In this document: in pieces, positions 26,234-33,032 of the stretch
Layout of the letters: the number at the start of each line of letters is the position of its first letter
Position numbering within the stretch: the stretch's first letter is position 1
Origin: Candidatus Butyricicoccus stercorigallinarum
Lineage (GTDB): Bacteria > Bacillota > Clostridia > Oscillospirales > Butyricicoccaceae
Reading direction: 5' to 3'
Length of the DNA: 33,032 nt
NCBI GenBank assembly: GCA_019112985.1
Contig: DXIG01000141.1
Location: 1-33,032, forward strand
Notes under the pieces: generated by a model
What the model was told of the DNA's origin: nothing
Database searches by the model: none
What the model saw: only the letters and a program-made list of their open reading frames with translations
Translations under genes and position numbers: made by a program

Positions 26234-27088
26234 TTACTTTGCAGCCTTGACAGCAGCCAGCTCAGCCTCTGCTGCAGCGATTGCTTCTTCCCACTGCTCC
26301 GGAGACGGCTGAGAGCTGTGAGCGGCAGACGGCTCTGCGAACGTAGCGCCCTTGCCCTTGGTGGTGTTCAGGACGATGCAGGTCGGAACACCCTTCACGG
26401 TCAGCGCCTGCTGAACAGCGTCGTAAACCTGCTCTACGTCGTTGCCGTTGGCAACCTCGATGACGTTCCAGCCGAACGCATCAAACTTCGCGCCGAGGCC
26501 CTTGCCGTGGCTCATGACGTCGGCAACCGCGCCGTCGAGCTGATTCTTGTTGTCGTCCACAAAGCAGGTCAGGTTGTCCAGCTTATAGTGCGCGGCAAAC
26601 TGCGCAGCCTCCCAGACCTGTCCCTCGTCACATTCGCCGTCACCGACAAAGACGTAAACGTGGTTGTCGCGTCCATCGATCTTGTTGCCCAGCGCAGCGC
26701 CGGTCGCGGTGGACATGCCCTGGCCGAGAGAACCGGTGGTCAGATCGACGCCCGGGGTCTTGGTGCGGTCGGTATGGGACGGGAAGTTCGTGTTCGGCTT
26801 GTTCAGCGTGCGGGTCTCCTCCAGCGGATAGTAGCCCTTGAGCGCGAGGGTCGCGTATGCACACGGACCTGCGTGACCCTTGGACAGGACGCACCAGTCG
26901 CGGTCCTCCCAGCGCGGGTTCTTCGGATCAACCTTCATGACGTCGCCGTACAGAACCGCCATTGCCTCGACGATCGACATCGAGCCGCCGACGTGTCCAA
27001 AGCCAAGCGAGCCGATGGTCTTCAGGGTCTCAACACGGATTTCTGCTGCGAATTCACGGAGAGCCTGCATCTTTTCTGCTTTCTGCAT
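26234..27088 (-). CDS. transketolase, N-terminal subunit (split enzyme)
   Basis: About 284 residues, the thiamine-diphosphate-binding domain. Motifs: GFGHVGGSMSIVEAMAVLYG, LSKGHAGPCAYA (conserved substrate-site His), TGSLGQGMSTATGAALGNK, and the GDG...N metal/TPP motif (GDGECDEGQVWEAAQFAAHYKLDN). ATG 27088 (MQKAEKM) is taken over an in-frame GTG at 27097, since AGGTG lies 6 bases before the ATG. First gene of a two-gene operon with its own promoter, divergent from the iolR regulator. The leader has a strong GGCGCGG/CCGCGCC hairpin at 27137-27154. Codon use is of the highly expressed type. Confidence 0.95.
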   Translation of the reverse strand: MQKAEKMQALREFAAEIRVETLKTIGSLGFGHVGGSMSIVEAMAVLYGDVMKVDPKNPRWEDRDWCVLSKGHAGPCAYATLALKGYYPLEETRTLNKPNTNFPSHTDRTKTPGVDLTTGSLGQGMSTATGAALGNKIDGRDNHVYVFVGDGECDEGQVWEAAQFAAHYKLDNLTCFVDDNKNQLDGAVADVMSHGKGLGAKFDAFGWNVIEVANGNDVEQVYDAVQQALTVKGVPTCIVLNTTKGKGATFAEPSAAHSSQPSPEQWEEAIAAAEAELAAVKAAK

Positions 27089-27180
27089 TGAATACACCTA
27101 CCTATTCCTAATTCGTAAATTGTAGTGCGGATTTGCGGCGCGGAACCCCGCGCCGGCGCCCCCGCACAGCAGTTTCTTTG

Positions 27181-27209
27181 ATTTTATCATTCCTGCCCAC
27201 AAATTGCAA
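27181..27209 (-). promoter_or_regulatory. promoter of the transketolase operon
   Basis: TTGCAA (27209-27204), 17 bases, TAAAAT (27186-27181) on the minus strand. The -35 lies inside ATTGCAATG, which is repeated at 27294-27302. Confidence 0.65.
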
Positions 27210-27355
27210 TGCTCGGCCGCTCTTTTTTATAGATTTTTTCAATATGCCCCGATTTTTTGGAAAAGTTATCGCAACATGTTCCACAACTCTTGCATTGCAA
27301 TGTTCCATTTCTTCCCCAAAAGTCACAAAATTTTTTCAATTTATGGTTCCATTTT
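27203..27355. promoter_or_regulatory. cluster of candidate IolR operator sequences
   Basis: ATTGCAATG at 27203-27211 (over the transketolase -35) and again within the perfect palindrome CATTGCAATG at 27293-27302. ATGTTCCA at 27276-27283 and 27300-27307, and the variant ATGGTTCCATTTT at 27343-27355 just upstream of the iolR -10. Starts are spaced 24 and 43 bases apart, near multiples of the helix turn. Binding by the adjacent DeoR-type regulator is inference. Confidence 0.45.
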
Positions 27356-27366
27356 GTTATCATTTC

Positions 27367-27375
27367 TGGTATACT
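27367..27375 (+). promoter_or_regulatory. putative extended -10 promoter of iolR
   Basis: TGG-TATACT, an extended -10 with no good -35. Gives a leader of about 155 bases before iolR. Confidence 0.5.
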
Positions 27376-27539
27376 ACCAGTAACACGGGCGCAGGACTGC
27401 GTTTTGCGCTCATCTCCCGGGGCTTTTTCCGGCCGGACGTGCAGGGTGTCCGCGCAGCCCCGGCATCGCTGCGGCGCGCCGCCGGGGGGGCGGGTGCGTC
27501 CGATTCGTATTTCACCATTCAATAGAAAGCAGGGGTCGA

Positions 27540-28295
27540 ATGAAAATCAGCAGACTCAACTCCATCGAGGAGTACGTCCTTTCGCAGAAGACCGTCTCCA
27601 TCGACGAGCTGTGTGAGGTCTTCCACGTTTCCAAAAATACCATCCGCCGCGACCTGAATGAGCTGGAAGCGCGCGGACACATCGCCAAGGTCTACGGCGG
27701 CGTCACCGCCGTCACGCCGGAGGAGGTCATGCCGCTGCCGGTGCGCTCCGGTCTCAACCCGACCGCCAAGGACTACATCGGCCAGCTCGCCGTGCGCGAG
27801 ATCAGCGACGGCGACACCGTCTTTATCGACTCCGGCTCCACCGCCGTGTGCGTGCTGCGCCATCTGCCGCCGCGCATCAAGCTGACCATCGTGACGCACT
27901 CGCTGCCCGCCATGGTCGAGGCGTCCAAGTTCGACAACGTCAACCTGATCTCGCTCGGCGGCGTGTACAACGCCTCCACCAGCTCGTTTGTCGGCATCAC
28001 GGCGCAGCAGGCGCTGTCCGACCTGCGCATCTCCAAGGCGTTCCTCAGCGCGACCGGCGTCACCGTCGAGTCGGGCATGAGCAACACGACCTTCTTAGAG
28101 GCGGAGATCAAGCGCGGCGTCGTCACGCACGCCGCGCACGTCATCCTCATCGCGGACGGCTCCAAGCTGGGGCACGACGCCACCGTCACCTTCTGCCGCT
28201 TGCAGGACATCGCCACCTTTATCACCGACCAGCAGCCCGCGCCCAAGTTCGTCGAGTTCTGCCGCGCGCACAACGTGCGCATTCTCTGGGAGTGA
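27540..28295 (+). CDS. iolR: DeoR-family transcriptional regulator, probable inositol regulator
   Basis: 251 residues. An N-terminal winged helix-turn-helix (about 4-56: RLNSIEEYVLSQKTVSIDELCEVFHVSKNTIRRDLNELEARGHIAKVYGGV) has the DeoR signature. A C-terminal DeoR sensor domain follows, with the phospho-sugar pocket motifs DSGSTAVCVLRHL, ISLGGVYN and ADGSKLGH. In Bacillus, IolR of this family is released by 2-deoxy-5-keto-gluconate 6-phosphate. The iolR call rests on location among iol genes. The ATG has AGGGG a few bases upstream. No terminator follows before the lipoprotein gene, so read-through is possible. Confidence 0.85.
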   Translation: MKISRLNSIEEYVLSQKTVSIDELCEVFHVSKNTIRRDLNELEARGHIAKVYGGVTAVTPEEVMPLPVRSGLNPTAKDYIGQLAVREISDGDTVFIDSGSTAVCVLRHLPPRIKLTIVTHSLPAMVEASKFDNVNLISLGGVYNASTSSFVGITAQQALSDLRISKAFLSATGVTVESGMSNTTFLEAEIKRGVVTHAAHVILIADGSKLGHDATVTFCRLQDIATFITDQQPAPKFVEFCRAHNVRILWE

Positions 28296-28468
28296 GCGCG
28301 CCGCCGGCTAAAATATTCCGCAATTTTTGCAAACATCACACCGTCATACTTTTTTGTTGGCAAACGCAGTTGGGGAGCGGTTGCTGCCTATTTTCTGTTC
28401 CCGTTCCGGGCATGCTAACGGCATGACCCATACACGCTTGCATCCAAAAAAGACAGGAGGTATTTGTC

Positions 28469-29023
28469 ATGAAAAAACGGATGACTGCACTGCTCCTTGC
28501 CGCCATGCTGGCAACACTTCTGCTGGCGGGCTGCGGCAGCACGGCAGGCCAGACAGACGCGCAGGATTCGTCTTCCGCATCCAATTCCGATGTGGGCGGC
28601 GCGGCCGCCGGCAGCGCACAGACGGACGACACGCAGGACGACGCGCAGGATGACGCGGCCGGCAACGGCGCGGCGGCGCAGGATGACACCGCGCCGAGCG
28701 GCGGCACGGCGCAGAGCACCGGCGGCCAGGACGAGCTGAGCACGCTGTCGCAGAAGGTCACGGACGCGGTCGCGGCGGCGGACGCGGCGACGCCCTCCGG
28801 CTCGCGCGATGCGGACCGCACGCTGTTCATGGAGCACAAGATGGCGCTCGACAGCCTCGACCGCGAGCTGGACGCCTATGAGGACGCGCTGGAGGCGCAG
28901 TACCGCAGCGGCCAGCTGAGCTTCGACGCCTTCCGCACCGAGGACATCGAGGTCGAGCGGCTGGAGGACAACCTGGACGACGCGGAGGACCGCCTGGAAG
29001 ACCGCTTCGGCATGGACGATTAA
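28469..29023 (+). CDS. putative acidic lipoprotein of unknown function
   Basis: 184 residues. Signal peptide with lipobox LAGC (Cys about 21). A low-complexity Asp/Gln/Ala/Ser/Gly-rich spacer (about 25-95) is followed by a strongly acidic helical region (about 110-180, LDRELDAYEDALEAQYRSG, then LEDNLDDAEDRLEDRFG) that could form a coiled coil. No known domain recognised. AGGAGG lies 8 bases before the ATG, and the gene ends at its own terminator. It separates iolR from iolB. I cannot tie it to inositol use. Confidence 0.8.
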   Translation: MKKRMTALLLAAMLATLLLAGCGSTAGQTDAQDSSSASNSDVGGAAAGSAQTDDTQDDAQDDAAGNGAAAQDDTAPSGGTAQSTGGQDELSTLSQKVTDAVAAADAATPSGSRDADRTLFMEHKMALDSLDRELDAYEDALEAQYRSGQLSFDAFRTEDIEVERLEDNLDDAEDRLEDRFGMDD

Positions 29024-29042
29024 ATCATCACCAGAACAACGA

Positions 29043-29070
29043 AAGAGGACGCTCCGGCGTCCTCTTTTTC
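29043..29070. terminator. intrinsic terminator after the acidic lipoprotein gene
   Basis: AAGAGGACGC-TCCG-GCGTCCTCTT, a 10-bp perfect stem, then TTTC on the plus strand. Its outer edge abuts the inverted structured element. Confidence 0.88.
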
Positions 29071-29255
29071 AGATTGCCGAAAAAGCAATTCGTCATCGCT
29101 TTCAGCAGCGCGTTGCCGCCCGCAGGCGGCAGTCAAATTCGTTTTTTCCGGCGACAGGCGCGTCGGAAAAAACACCGCTCAGCCCGCAAACGTGCGCGTG
29201 CGCTGCCGCGGGCTGTCTGTTCTCAAAAAAACAGGCGTTTTTTGAAGCGTGTCGA
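29070..29255 (-). repeat. long inverted copy of the structured 3'-UTR element
   Basis: Read on the minus strand it aligns along its length with 19871-20084. Same order of stems: CAAAAAAC/GTTTTTTTG; CAGCCCGC/GCGGGCTG; GTTTTTTCCG/CGGAAAAAAC; CCGCC/GGCGG. It ends with CTTTTTCGGCAATCTG against CTTTTTCGACAGTCTG. The third stem is one A-T pair longer on both arms than in the other copy. It lies downstream of hxlR in the sense orientation. Confidence 0.75.
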
Positions 29256-29283
29256 AAAAGCCGCCAAAAGGCGGCTTTTTTTC
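29255..29283. terminator. hairpin terminator downstream of hxlR
   Basis: AAAAAGCCGCC-AAAA-GGCGGCTTTTT, an 11-bp stem. T-runs follow in both directions (seven on plus, five on minus). Confidence 0.85.
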
Positions 29284-29295
29284 GTCTGCGCGATG

Positions 29296-29649
29296 TCACT
29301 CCGGCGTTTCCTGCTGCGCGCGCACGGCGTCCAGATAGACGCGCCCCCAGGCGCACATCGCGTCTAAAATCGGCAGCACGGTCTGCCCGAACTCGGTCAG
29401 CTCATATTCCACGCGCGGCGGCACGACCGGATAGGCGCGGCGCACGATCAGCCCGTCGGTTTCCAGCTCGCGCAGCTGCTGTGTGAGCATCTTGGGCGTG
29501 ATCTTGGGCATCTTCTTTTGCAGCTCGCCGAAGCGCAGCGCGCCCTCCGTCAGATGGTCGAGAATCAGCGCCTTCCATTTGCCGCCGATCAGCCCCAGCG
29601 TCGCCTCGATCGGGCAGTCGTAGGGGATGTTGTTCACGTCACATTTCAT
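29296..29649 (-). CDS. HxlR-family transcriptional regulator
   Basis: 117 residues, winged helix. The HxlR pattern is clear: CPIEATLGLIGGKWKALILDHLTEGALRFGELQKKMPKITPKMLTQQLRELETDGLIVRRAYPVVPPRVEYELTEFGQ. Two N-terminal cysteines (C4 and C12, CDVNNIPYDCP) are as in redox- or aldehyde-sensing members. ATG 29649 has GGAGGAG upstream. Usual HxlR target genes are divergent neighbours; here the divergent side has nearly 400 gene-free bases and then iolB, so the target is not obvious. Confidence 0.92.
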   Translation of the reverse strand: MKCDVNNIPYDCPIEATLGLIGGKWKALILDHLTEGALRFGELQKKMPKITPKMLTQQLRELETDGLIVRRAYPVVPPRVEYELTEFGQTVLPILDAMCAWGRVYLDAVRAQQETPE

Positions 29650-29935
29650 CCGGCTCTCTCCTCCTGCGCAGGCACCGGACAGTTCCCATTTCCATAGTCG
29701 CTACCCAAAAAGTGCATGCTTGTCTTTCCCATTTTTTCTGATATGATAGTTGATAGAATCAGTATAGCATCCGCCGGCCGGTTTCACAACACGAACCGGC
29801 GCATCCGCATGGCAAAAAGCGGCATCCGGCGCGCGTTTTCCCCTGCTCGTCCGATTCGCTCACAACAGCGCCCGCATCGCGGCGCTTTTCCGGCGACCTG
29901 CACAAGATTCTCTGCGCATTTTCTTTTCTGTCTTC
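29650..29935. other. gene-free region between hxlR and the iolB promoter
   Basis: No credible coding sequence. It contains a GCCGGTT/AACCGGC hairpin (29777-29800) and A+T-rich -10-like hexamers (TATGAT, TATACT) near 29740-29766 that may serve hxlR on the minus strand. I see nothing else. Confidence 0.5.
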
Positions 29936-29964
29936 TTGAAAACGACAACATGTCATGATATAAT
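29936..29964 (+). promoter_or_regulatory. promoter of iolB-iolD with operator-like inverted repeat in the spacer
   Basis: TTGAAA, 17 bases, perfect TATAAT. The spacer holds the inverted repeat GACA-ACA-TGTC (29944-29954), and its CAACATGT also occurs at 27272-27279 in the iolR control region. Confidence 0.75.
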
Positions 29965-30063
29965 AACAATAAATTATGCAAACAAGGGTGTGGTACGCTC
30001 TTTTTGCAGCATTGTACTTCAAGGTTCTGCCGGTTTCCGGCACAGAGAAAGGTGTGTTTTACA

Positions 30064-30879
30064 ATGTACATGGATAAGGAAGTCAAACGCGGCTACAACG
30101 AATACCTGCGTCTTGACGAAGGAGAGGGAAAAGCCGGCATGATGGATGTCGCCCTTCTGGTCATGGAGGCCGGCGATACCTACACCATCGAGGAAGCCGA
30201 CAAGGAAGTGGCCTGCCTGCTGTTTGACGGCGACGTCAACATGGCGTGGGACGACCAGAGCGTCGATATGGTTCGCCCGAACCCGTTCGACTACAACCCG
30301 TGGTGCCTGCTCGTTCACAAGCAGACCAAGATCGTCATCACCGCCAAGGGCCCGTCCAACATCTACGTTCAGAAGACGCTGAACGACAAGACCGAGCCGG
30401 AGTTCCCCAACAAGCTGTTCCGTCCGGAAGATACCGACACCTGGGCGCGCAGCGCCAACGGCGAGCTTCAGGGCTGCTGCAAGCGCGACGTGCGCACCTG
30501 CTTCGATCTGGACATCGCGCCGTATTCCAACATGGTTCTGGGCGAGGTCGTCAACCTGCCGGGCAAGTGGACCTCCTACCCGCCGCATCATCATCCGCAG
30601 CCGGAGGTTTATTTCTACCGCTACGACAAGCCGATGGGCTTCGGCGCAGGCTGGGGCAACGGCGAGCTGTATGAAACCCATCACAACGGCATGGCGCTCA
30701 TCACCGACAAGATGCATTCGCAGGTCACCGCGCCGGGCTACTCCTGCTGCTATGCGTGGGGCATCCGCCACCTGCCGGGCGATCCGTGGGACAAGACCCG
30801 CATCGACGACGAGGAGCACCTGTGGCTGCTGGCCGACGACGCCAACGACCACATCTGGAAGTGCCCGACCGGCTACTAA
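30064..30879 (+). CDS. iolB: 5-deoxy-glucuronate isomerase
   Basis: 271 residues, bicupin. Converts 5-deoxy-D-glucuronate, the IolD product, to 2-deoxy-5-keto-D-gluconate. The metal-binding cupin motif WTSYPPHHHPQPEVYFYRY sits near 178-196 and is nearly diagnostic; further support comes from AWGIRHLPGDPWDKTR near the C-terminus. Starts MYMDKEVKRGYNEY with AAAGGTG upstream. First gene of iolB-iolD. The leader (about 90 bases) includes a small TGCCGG/CCGGCA hairpin. Codon use is of the highly expressed type. Confidence 0.95.
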   Translation: MYMDKEVKRGYNEYLRLDEGEGKAGMMDVALLVMEAGDTYTIEEADKEVACLLFDGDVNMAWDDQSVDMVRPNPFDYNPWCLLVHKQTKIVITAKGPSNIYVQKTLNDKTEPEFPNKLFRPEDTDTWARSANGELQGCCKRDVRTCFDLDIAPYSNMVLGEVVNLPGKWTSYPPHHHPQPEVYFYRYDKPMGFGAGWGNGELYETHHNGMALITDKMHSQVTAPGYSCCYAWGIRHLPGDPWDKTRIDDEEHLWLLADDANDHIWKCPTGY

Positions 30880-30887
30880 TCCACCCG

Positions 30888-30934
30888 CTTATTGTAACAA
30901 TAAGGCATATATCCGAAAACAATGTGAGAATTGT
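30888..30934 (+). other. two inverted repeats between iolB and iolD
   Basis: CTTATTG-TAA-CAATAAG (30888-30904) and ACAAT-N6-ATTGT (30919-30934). Neither is followed by a T-run, so they are not terminators. They could be regulator sites or mRNA structures adjusting iolD expression. Confidence 0.45.
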
Positions 30935-30962
30935 GTAACAACTGCATGAGGAGGAAATTCCA

Positions 30963-32939
30963 ATGAAACACATGGAAACCGTCCGTCTGACGACCAGCCA
31001 GGCCTGCATCCGCTTCCTGGAAAATCAGTACGTCAGCTATATTGACATGGACGGCAACGAAGTTGAGCAGAAGTTTATCCGCGGTATCTTCATGATTCCG
31101 GGTCACGGCAACTGTGTCGGCTACTGCAACGGCATCGAGCAGGAGATCAAGGACCTGGAAGTTTACCAGGGCAAGAACGAGCAGGGCATGGCTCTGGCCG
31201 CTGTTGCATTCTCCCGCCAGCTGCGCCGCAAGCAGGCGTTCGTCTGCACCTCTTCTGTCGGCCCCGGCGCCTGCAACATGATCACCGCAGCCGCGACCGC
31301 AACTGCGAACAACATTCCGGTTCTGCTGATGCCGGGCGACGTCTACGCTTCCCGCCAGCCGGACCCGGTTCTGCAGCAGATGGAGCAGCCGCAGAACCTG
31401 ACCATCTCCGCGCACGACTCCTTCCAGGCCGTCGTCAAGTACTGGGGCCGCGTCAACCGTCCGGAGCAGATCATGACCGACATGATCTCCGCGTTCCGCG
31501 TGATGACCGATCCGGGCAACTGCGGCGCCGTTGCGGTTTCCATCCCGCAGGACGTTCAGGGCGAAGCCTACGACTATCCGGTTGACTTCTTCAAGAAGCG
31601 CGTCTGGAACATCGAGCGCCGCCCGGCGACCAAGAAGGCTGCCAAGAAGGCTGCGGAAATCATCATGAGCGCGAAGAAGCCGCTCCTGATCTGCGGCGGC
31701 GGCGTTCGCTACGCAGAGGCGCACAAGGTCTTCCGCGCATTCGCCGAAAAGTACGGCATCGCGTTCGGCGAGACCCAGGCGGGCAAATCCGCCATCGAGT
31801 GGACGCATCCGCTCAGCCTCGGCGGCCTCGGCATCACCGGTACCGAGTGCGCGAACAAGTTTGCGCATGACGCCGACGTTGTCATCGGTGTCGGCACCCG
31901 TTACACCGACTTCACCACCGCTTCCAAGTGGCTGTACGACGTCAACGCGAAGTTCGTCAACATCAACCCGTCCGAGTTCCAGTGCCTGAAGATGGACGCG
32001 TATCCGGTTGTCGCCGACGCAAACGAGGCGCTGACCGCGATCGAGGCGGAAATCGACGCCATGGGCGGCTACCACACCTGCGAGGCGTATGCGGCCGAGG
32101 TCAAGACGCTGCAGGACGCCTGGTGGGCTGACGTGGACCGCATGGATCACACCGAGTACATCGACGCCGAGTCCTACGTTCCGGAAATCCAGGACGCGAA
32201 CCGCCGCGCGGTCGAGCACTTCATCGAGTCCATCGGCTCCAAGCTGACGCAGACCGCCGCTCTGGGCTACATCAACACCCACATCGCGCCGGATTCCATC
32301 TGTGTCGGTGCGGCCGGCTCGCTGCCGGGCGACCTGCAGGCGCTGTGGAGAGCTTCGGTTCCGAACACCTATCACTGTGAGTACGGCTACTCCTGCATGG
32401 GCTACGAGGTTGCCGGCGCTTACGGCTGTAAGATCGCCTGCCCGGATCAGGAAGTTTACGCGATGTGCGGCGACGGCTCGTTCGACATGCTGCACTCCGA
32501 GCTGATCGCTTCCATCCAGTACGGCTACAAGATCAACGTCTGCCTGTTCGACAACGCCGCTTACGGCTGCATCAACAACCTGCAGGTTGGTCAGGGCAAC
32601 AAGTCCCGCACGACGGAGAAGAACATGCACATCCCGGGCACGCCGTACGACGGCTGTGATCTCGGCCCGGCCATGAACATCGACTACGCCGGTGTTGCAG
32701 AGGCTTACGGCTGCAAGGTTTACCGCGTCAAGACCATCGACGAGCTGGCTGCTGCGCTGGAGGATTCCAAGAAGCAGACCGTTTCCACCCTGATCGACAT
32801 GAAGGTTCTGCCGAAGTCCATGTCCAAGGAGTGGGAGGCCTGGTGGCGTGTCGGCGTCGCCTCTGTTTCCGAGAAGCCGGAAGTTCAGGAAGCCTACAAG
32901 AGACTTCAGGATCATCTGTACGAGGCCCGTCACTATTGA
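30963..32939 (+). CDS. iolD: 3D-(3,5/4)-trihydroxycyclohexane-1,2-dione hydrolase
   Basis: 658 residues, thiamine-diphosphate enzyme of the acetolactate-synthase superfamily. Opens the ring of the IolE product to give 5-deoxy-glucuronate. The three domains are in order: PYR (IPGHGNCVGYCNGIEQE, with the catalytic-type Glu near YQGKNEQGMA), a central domain (PLLICGGGVRYAEAHK), and PP with the TPP motif GDGSFDM from residue 503 (then LFDNAAYGCINN). Full length for IolD. GAGGAGG lies 8 bases before ATG 30963. It follows iolB by 83 bases and ends at a strong terminator, so the operon seems to stop here without iolC or iolJ. Confidence 0.96.
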   Translation: MKHMETVRLTTSQACIRFLENQYVSYIDMDGNEVEQKFIRGIFMIPGHGNCVGYCNGIEQEIKDLEVYQGKNEQGMALAAVAFSRQLRRKQAFVCTSSVGPGACNMITAAATATANNIPVLLMPGDVYASRQPDPVLQQMEQPQNLTISAHDSFQAVVKYWGRVNRPEQIMTDMISAFRVMTDPGNCGAVAVSIPQDVQGEAYDYPVDFFKKRVWNIERRPATKKAAKKAAEIIMSAKKPLLICGGGVRYAEAHKVFRAFAEKYGIAFGETQAGKSAIEWTHPLSLGGLGITGTECANKFAHDADVVIGVGTRYTDFTTASKWLYDVNAKFVNINPSEFQCLKMDAYPVVADANEALTAIEAEIDAMGGYHTCEAYAAEVKTLQDAWWADVDRMDHTEYIDAESYVPEIQDANRRAVEHFIESIGSKLTQTAALGYINTHIAPDSICVGAAGSLPGDLQALWRASVPNTYHCEYGYSCMGYEVAGAYGCKIACPDQEVYAMCGDGSFDMLHSELIASIQYGYKINVCLFDNAAYGCINNLQVGQGNKSRTTEKNMHIPGTPYDGCDLGPAMNIDYAGVAEAYGCKVYRVKTIDELAAALEDSKKQTVSTLIDMKVLPKSMSKEWEAWWRVGVASVSEKPEVQEAYKRLQDHLYEARHY

Positions 32940-32974
32940 TCCGCCGCGTCTCCGACGCATCAACGCAATTCCCG

Positions 32975-33008
32975 CAGGAGCCTGCCACGCGCAGGCTCCT
33001 GTTTTTTT
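32975..33008 (+). terminator. intrinsic terminator after iolD
   Basis: CAGGAGCCTGC-CACGC-GCAGGCTCCTG, an 11-bp perfect stem followed by seven Ts. Confidence 0.95.
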
Positions 33009-33032
33009 CGCACTTTTTTGCCCGAAATTCTC

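Larger units (their letters stand above)
27098..27539. other. 442-base divergent control region between the transketolase genes and iolR
   Basis: No coding sequence. From left to right: the transketolase leader with its hairpin, its promoter, a long A+T-rich segment full of short repeats (ATTGCAATG, ATGTTCCA, GCAACATG), the iolR promoter, and a 160-base G+C-rich iolR leader. Individual sites are listed separately. Confidence 0.7.

Noticed and set aside
30876-32963. Open frame of 695 codons antisense to iolD
   Set aside because: Shadow frame; the iolD product is full length with all TPP motifs.

Overview
The window is G+C-rich bacterial chromosome. A cotJABC spore-coat cluster, a six-gene Rnf ferredoxin:NAD+ oxidoreductase operon in clostridial order (CDGEAB), a large single-chain type PurL and consensus sigma-A style promoters all point to an anaerobic, endospore-forming Clostridia member, probably of the Oscillospiraceae/Butyricicoccaceae type. 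That family placement is inference. I saw no insertion sequence, prophage or CRISPR array, and the two tRNA genes are intact.

Left part (1-11.3 kb, all minus strand): the 5' end of purL cut by the window edge; an HtrA-type membrane serine protease; a two-component system (OmpR-type regulator, then a HAMP/HisKA kinase); and the operon rnfC-D-G-E-A-B followed at 38 bp by a membrane-anchored DUF4015-like putative glycoside hydrolase. A good promoter precedes rnfC. The next intrinsic terminator I could find on this strand lies beyond the hydrolase gene.

Middle part (11.6-21.7 kb): a GHKL ATPase sensor protein with no visible H-box, divergent from gap (GAPDH); a lipoprotein; a flavin-binding pyridoxamine-phosphate-oxidase-like protein; two tRNA-Ser genes behind a perfect consensus promoter; a 1-phosphofructokinase-like kinase; cotJA-JB-JC; an SPFH (band 7) protein with a downstream Arc-like ribbon-helix-helix protein; an HD-domain protein overlapping a convergent cupin gene; and a CpXC-domain protein.

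Right part (21.7-33 kb): a dispersed myo-inositol catabolic region. iolE-iolG and a two-gene split transketolase are on the minus strand, and a DeoR-type regulator (iolR) is divergent from the transketolase. iolB-iolD lie further on, on the plus strand. A secreted membrane-anchored protein, an acidic lipoprotein and an HxlR regulator are interspersed. Together IolG, IolE, IolD and IolB would take myo-inositol to 2-deoxy-5-keto-gluconate. iolC, iolJ and iolA are not in the window; a thiamine-dependent transketolase sits in the locus instead.

The most unusual signal is a multi-hairpin intergenic element. It occurs in two long copies (19871-20084 plus, 29070-29255 minus), one internally deleted copy (17255-17311) and one 16-base remnant (15232-15247). 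Each long or deleted copy lies between the stop codon of the gene upstream in its own orientation and a terminator hairpin, and its stems are preserved by paired changes. It looks like an undescribed structured 3'-UTR element or a small dispersed repeat.
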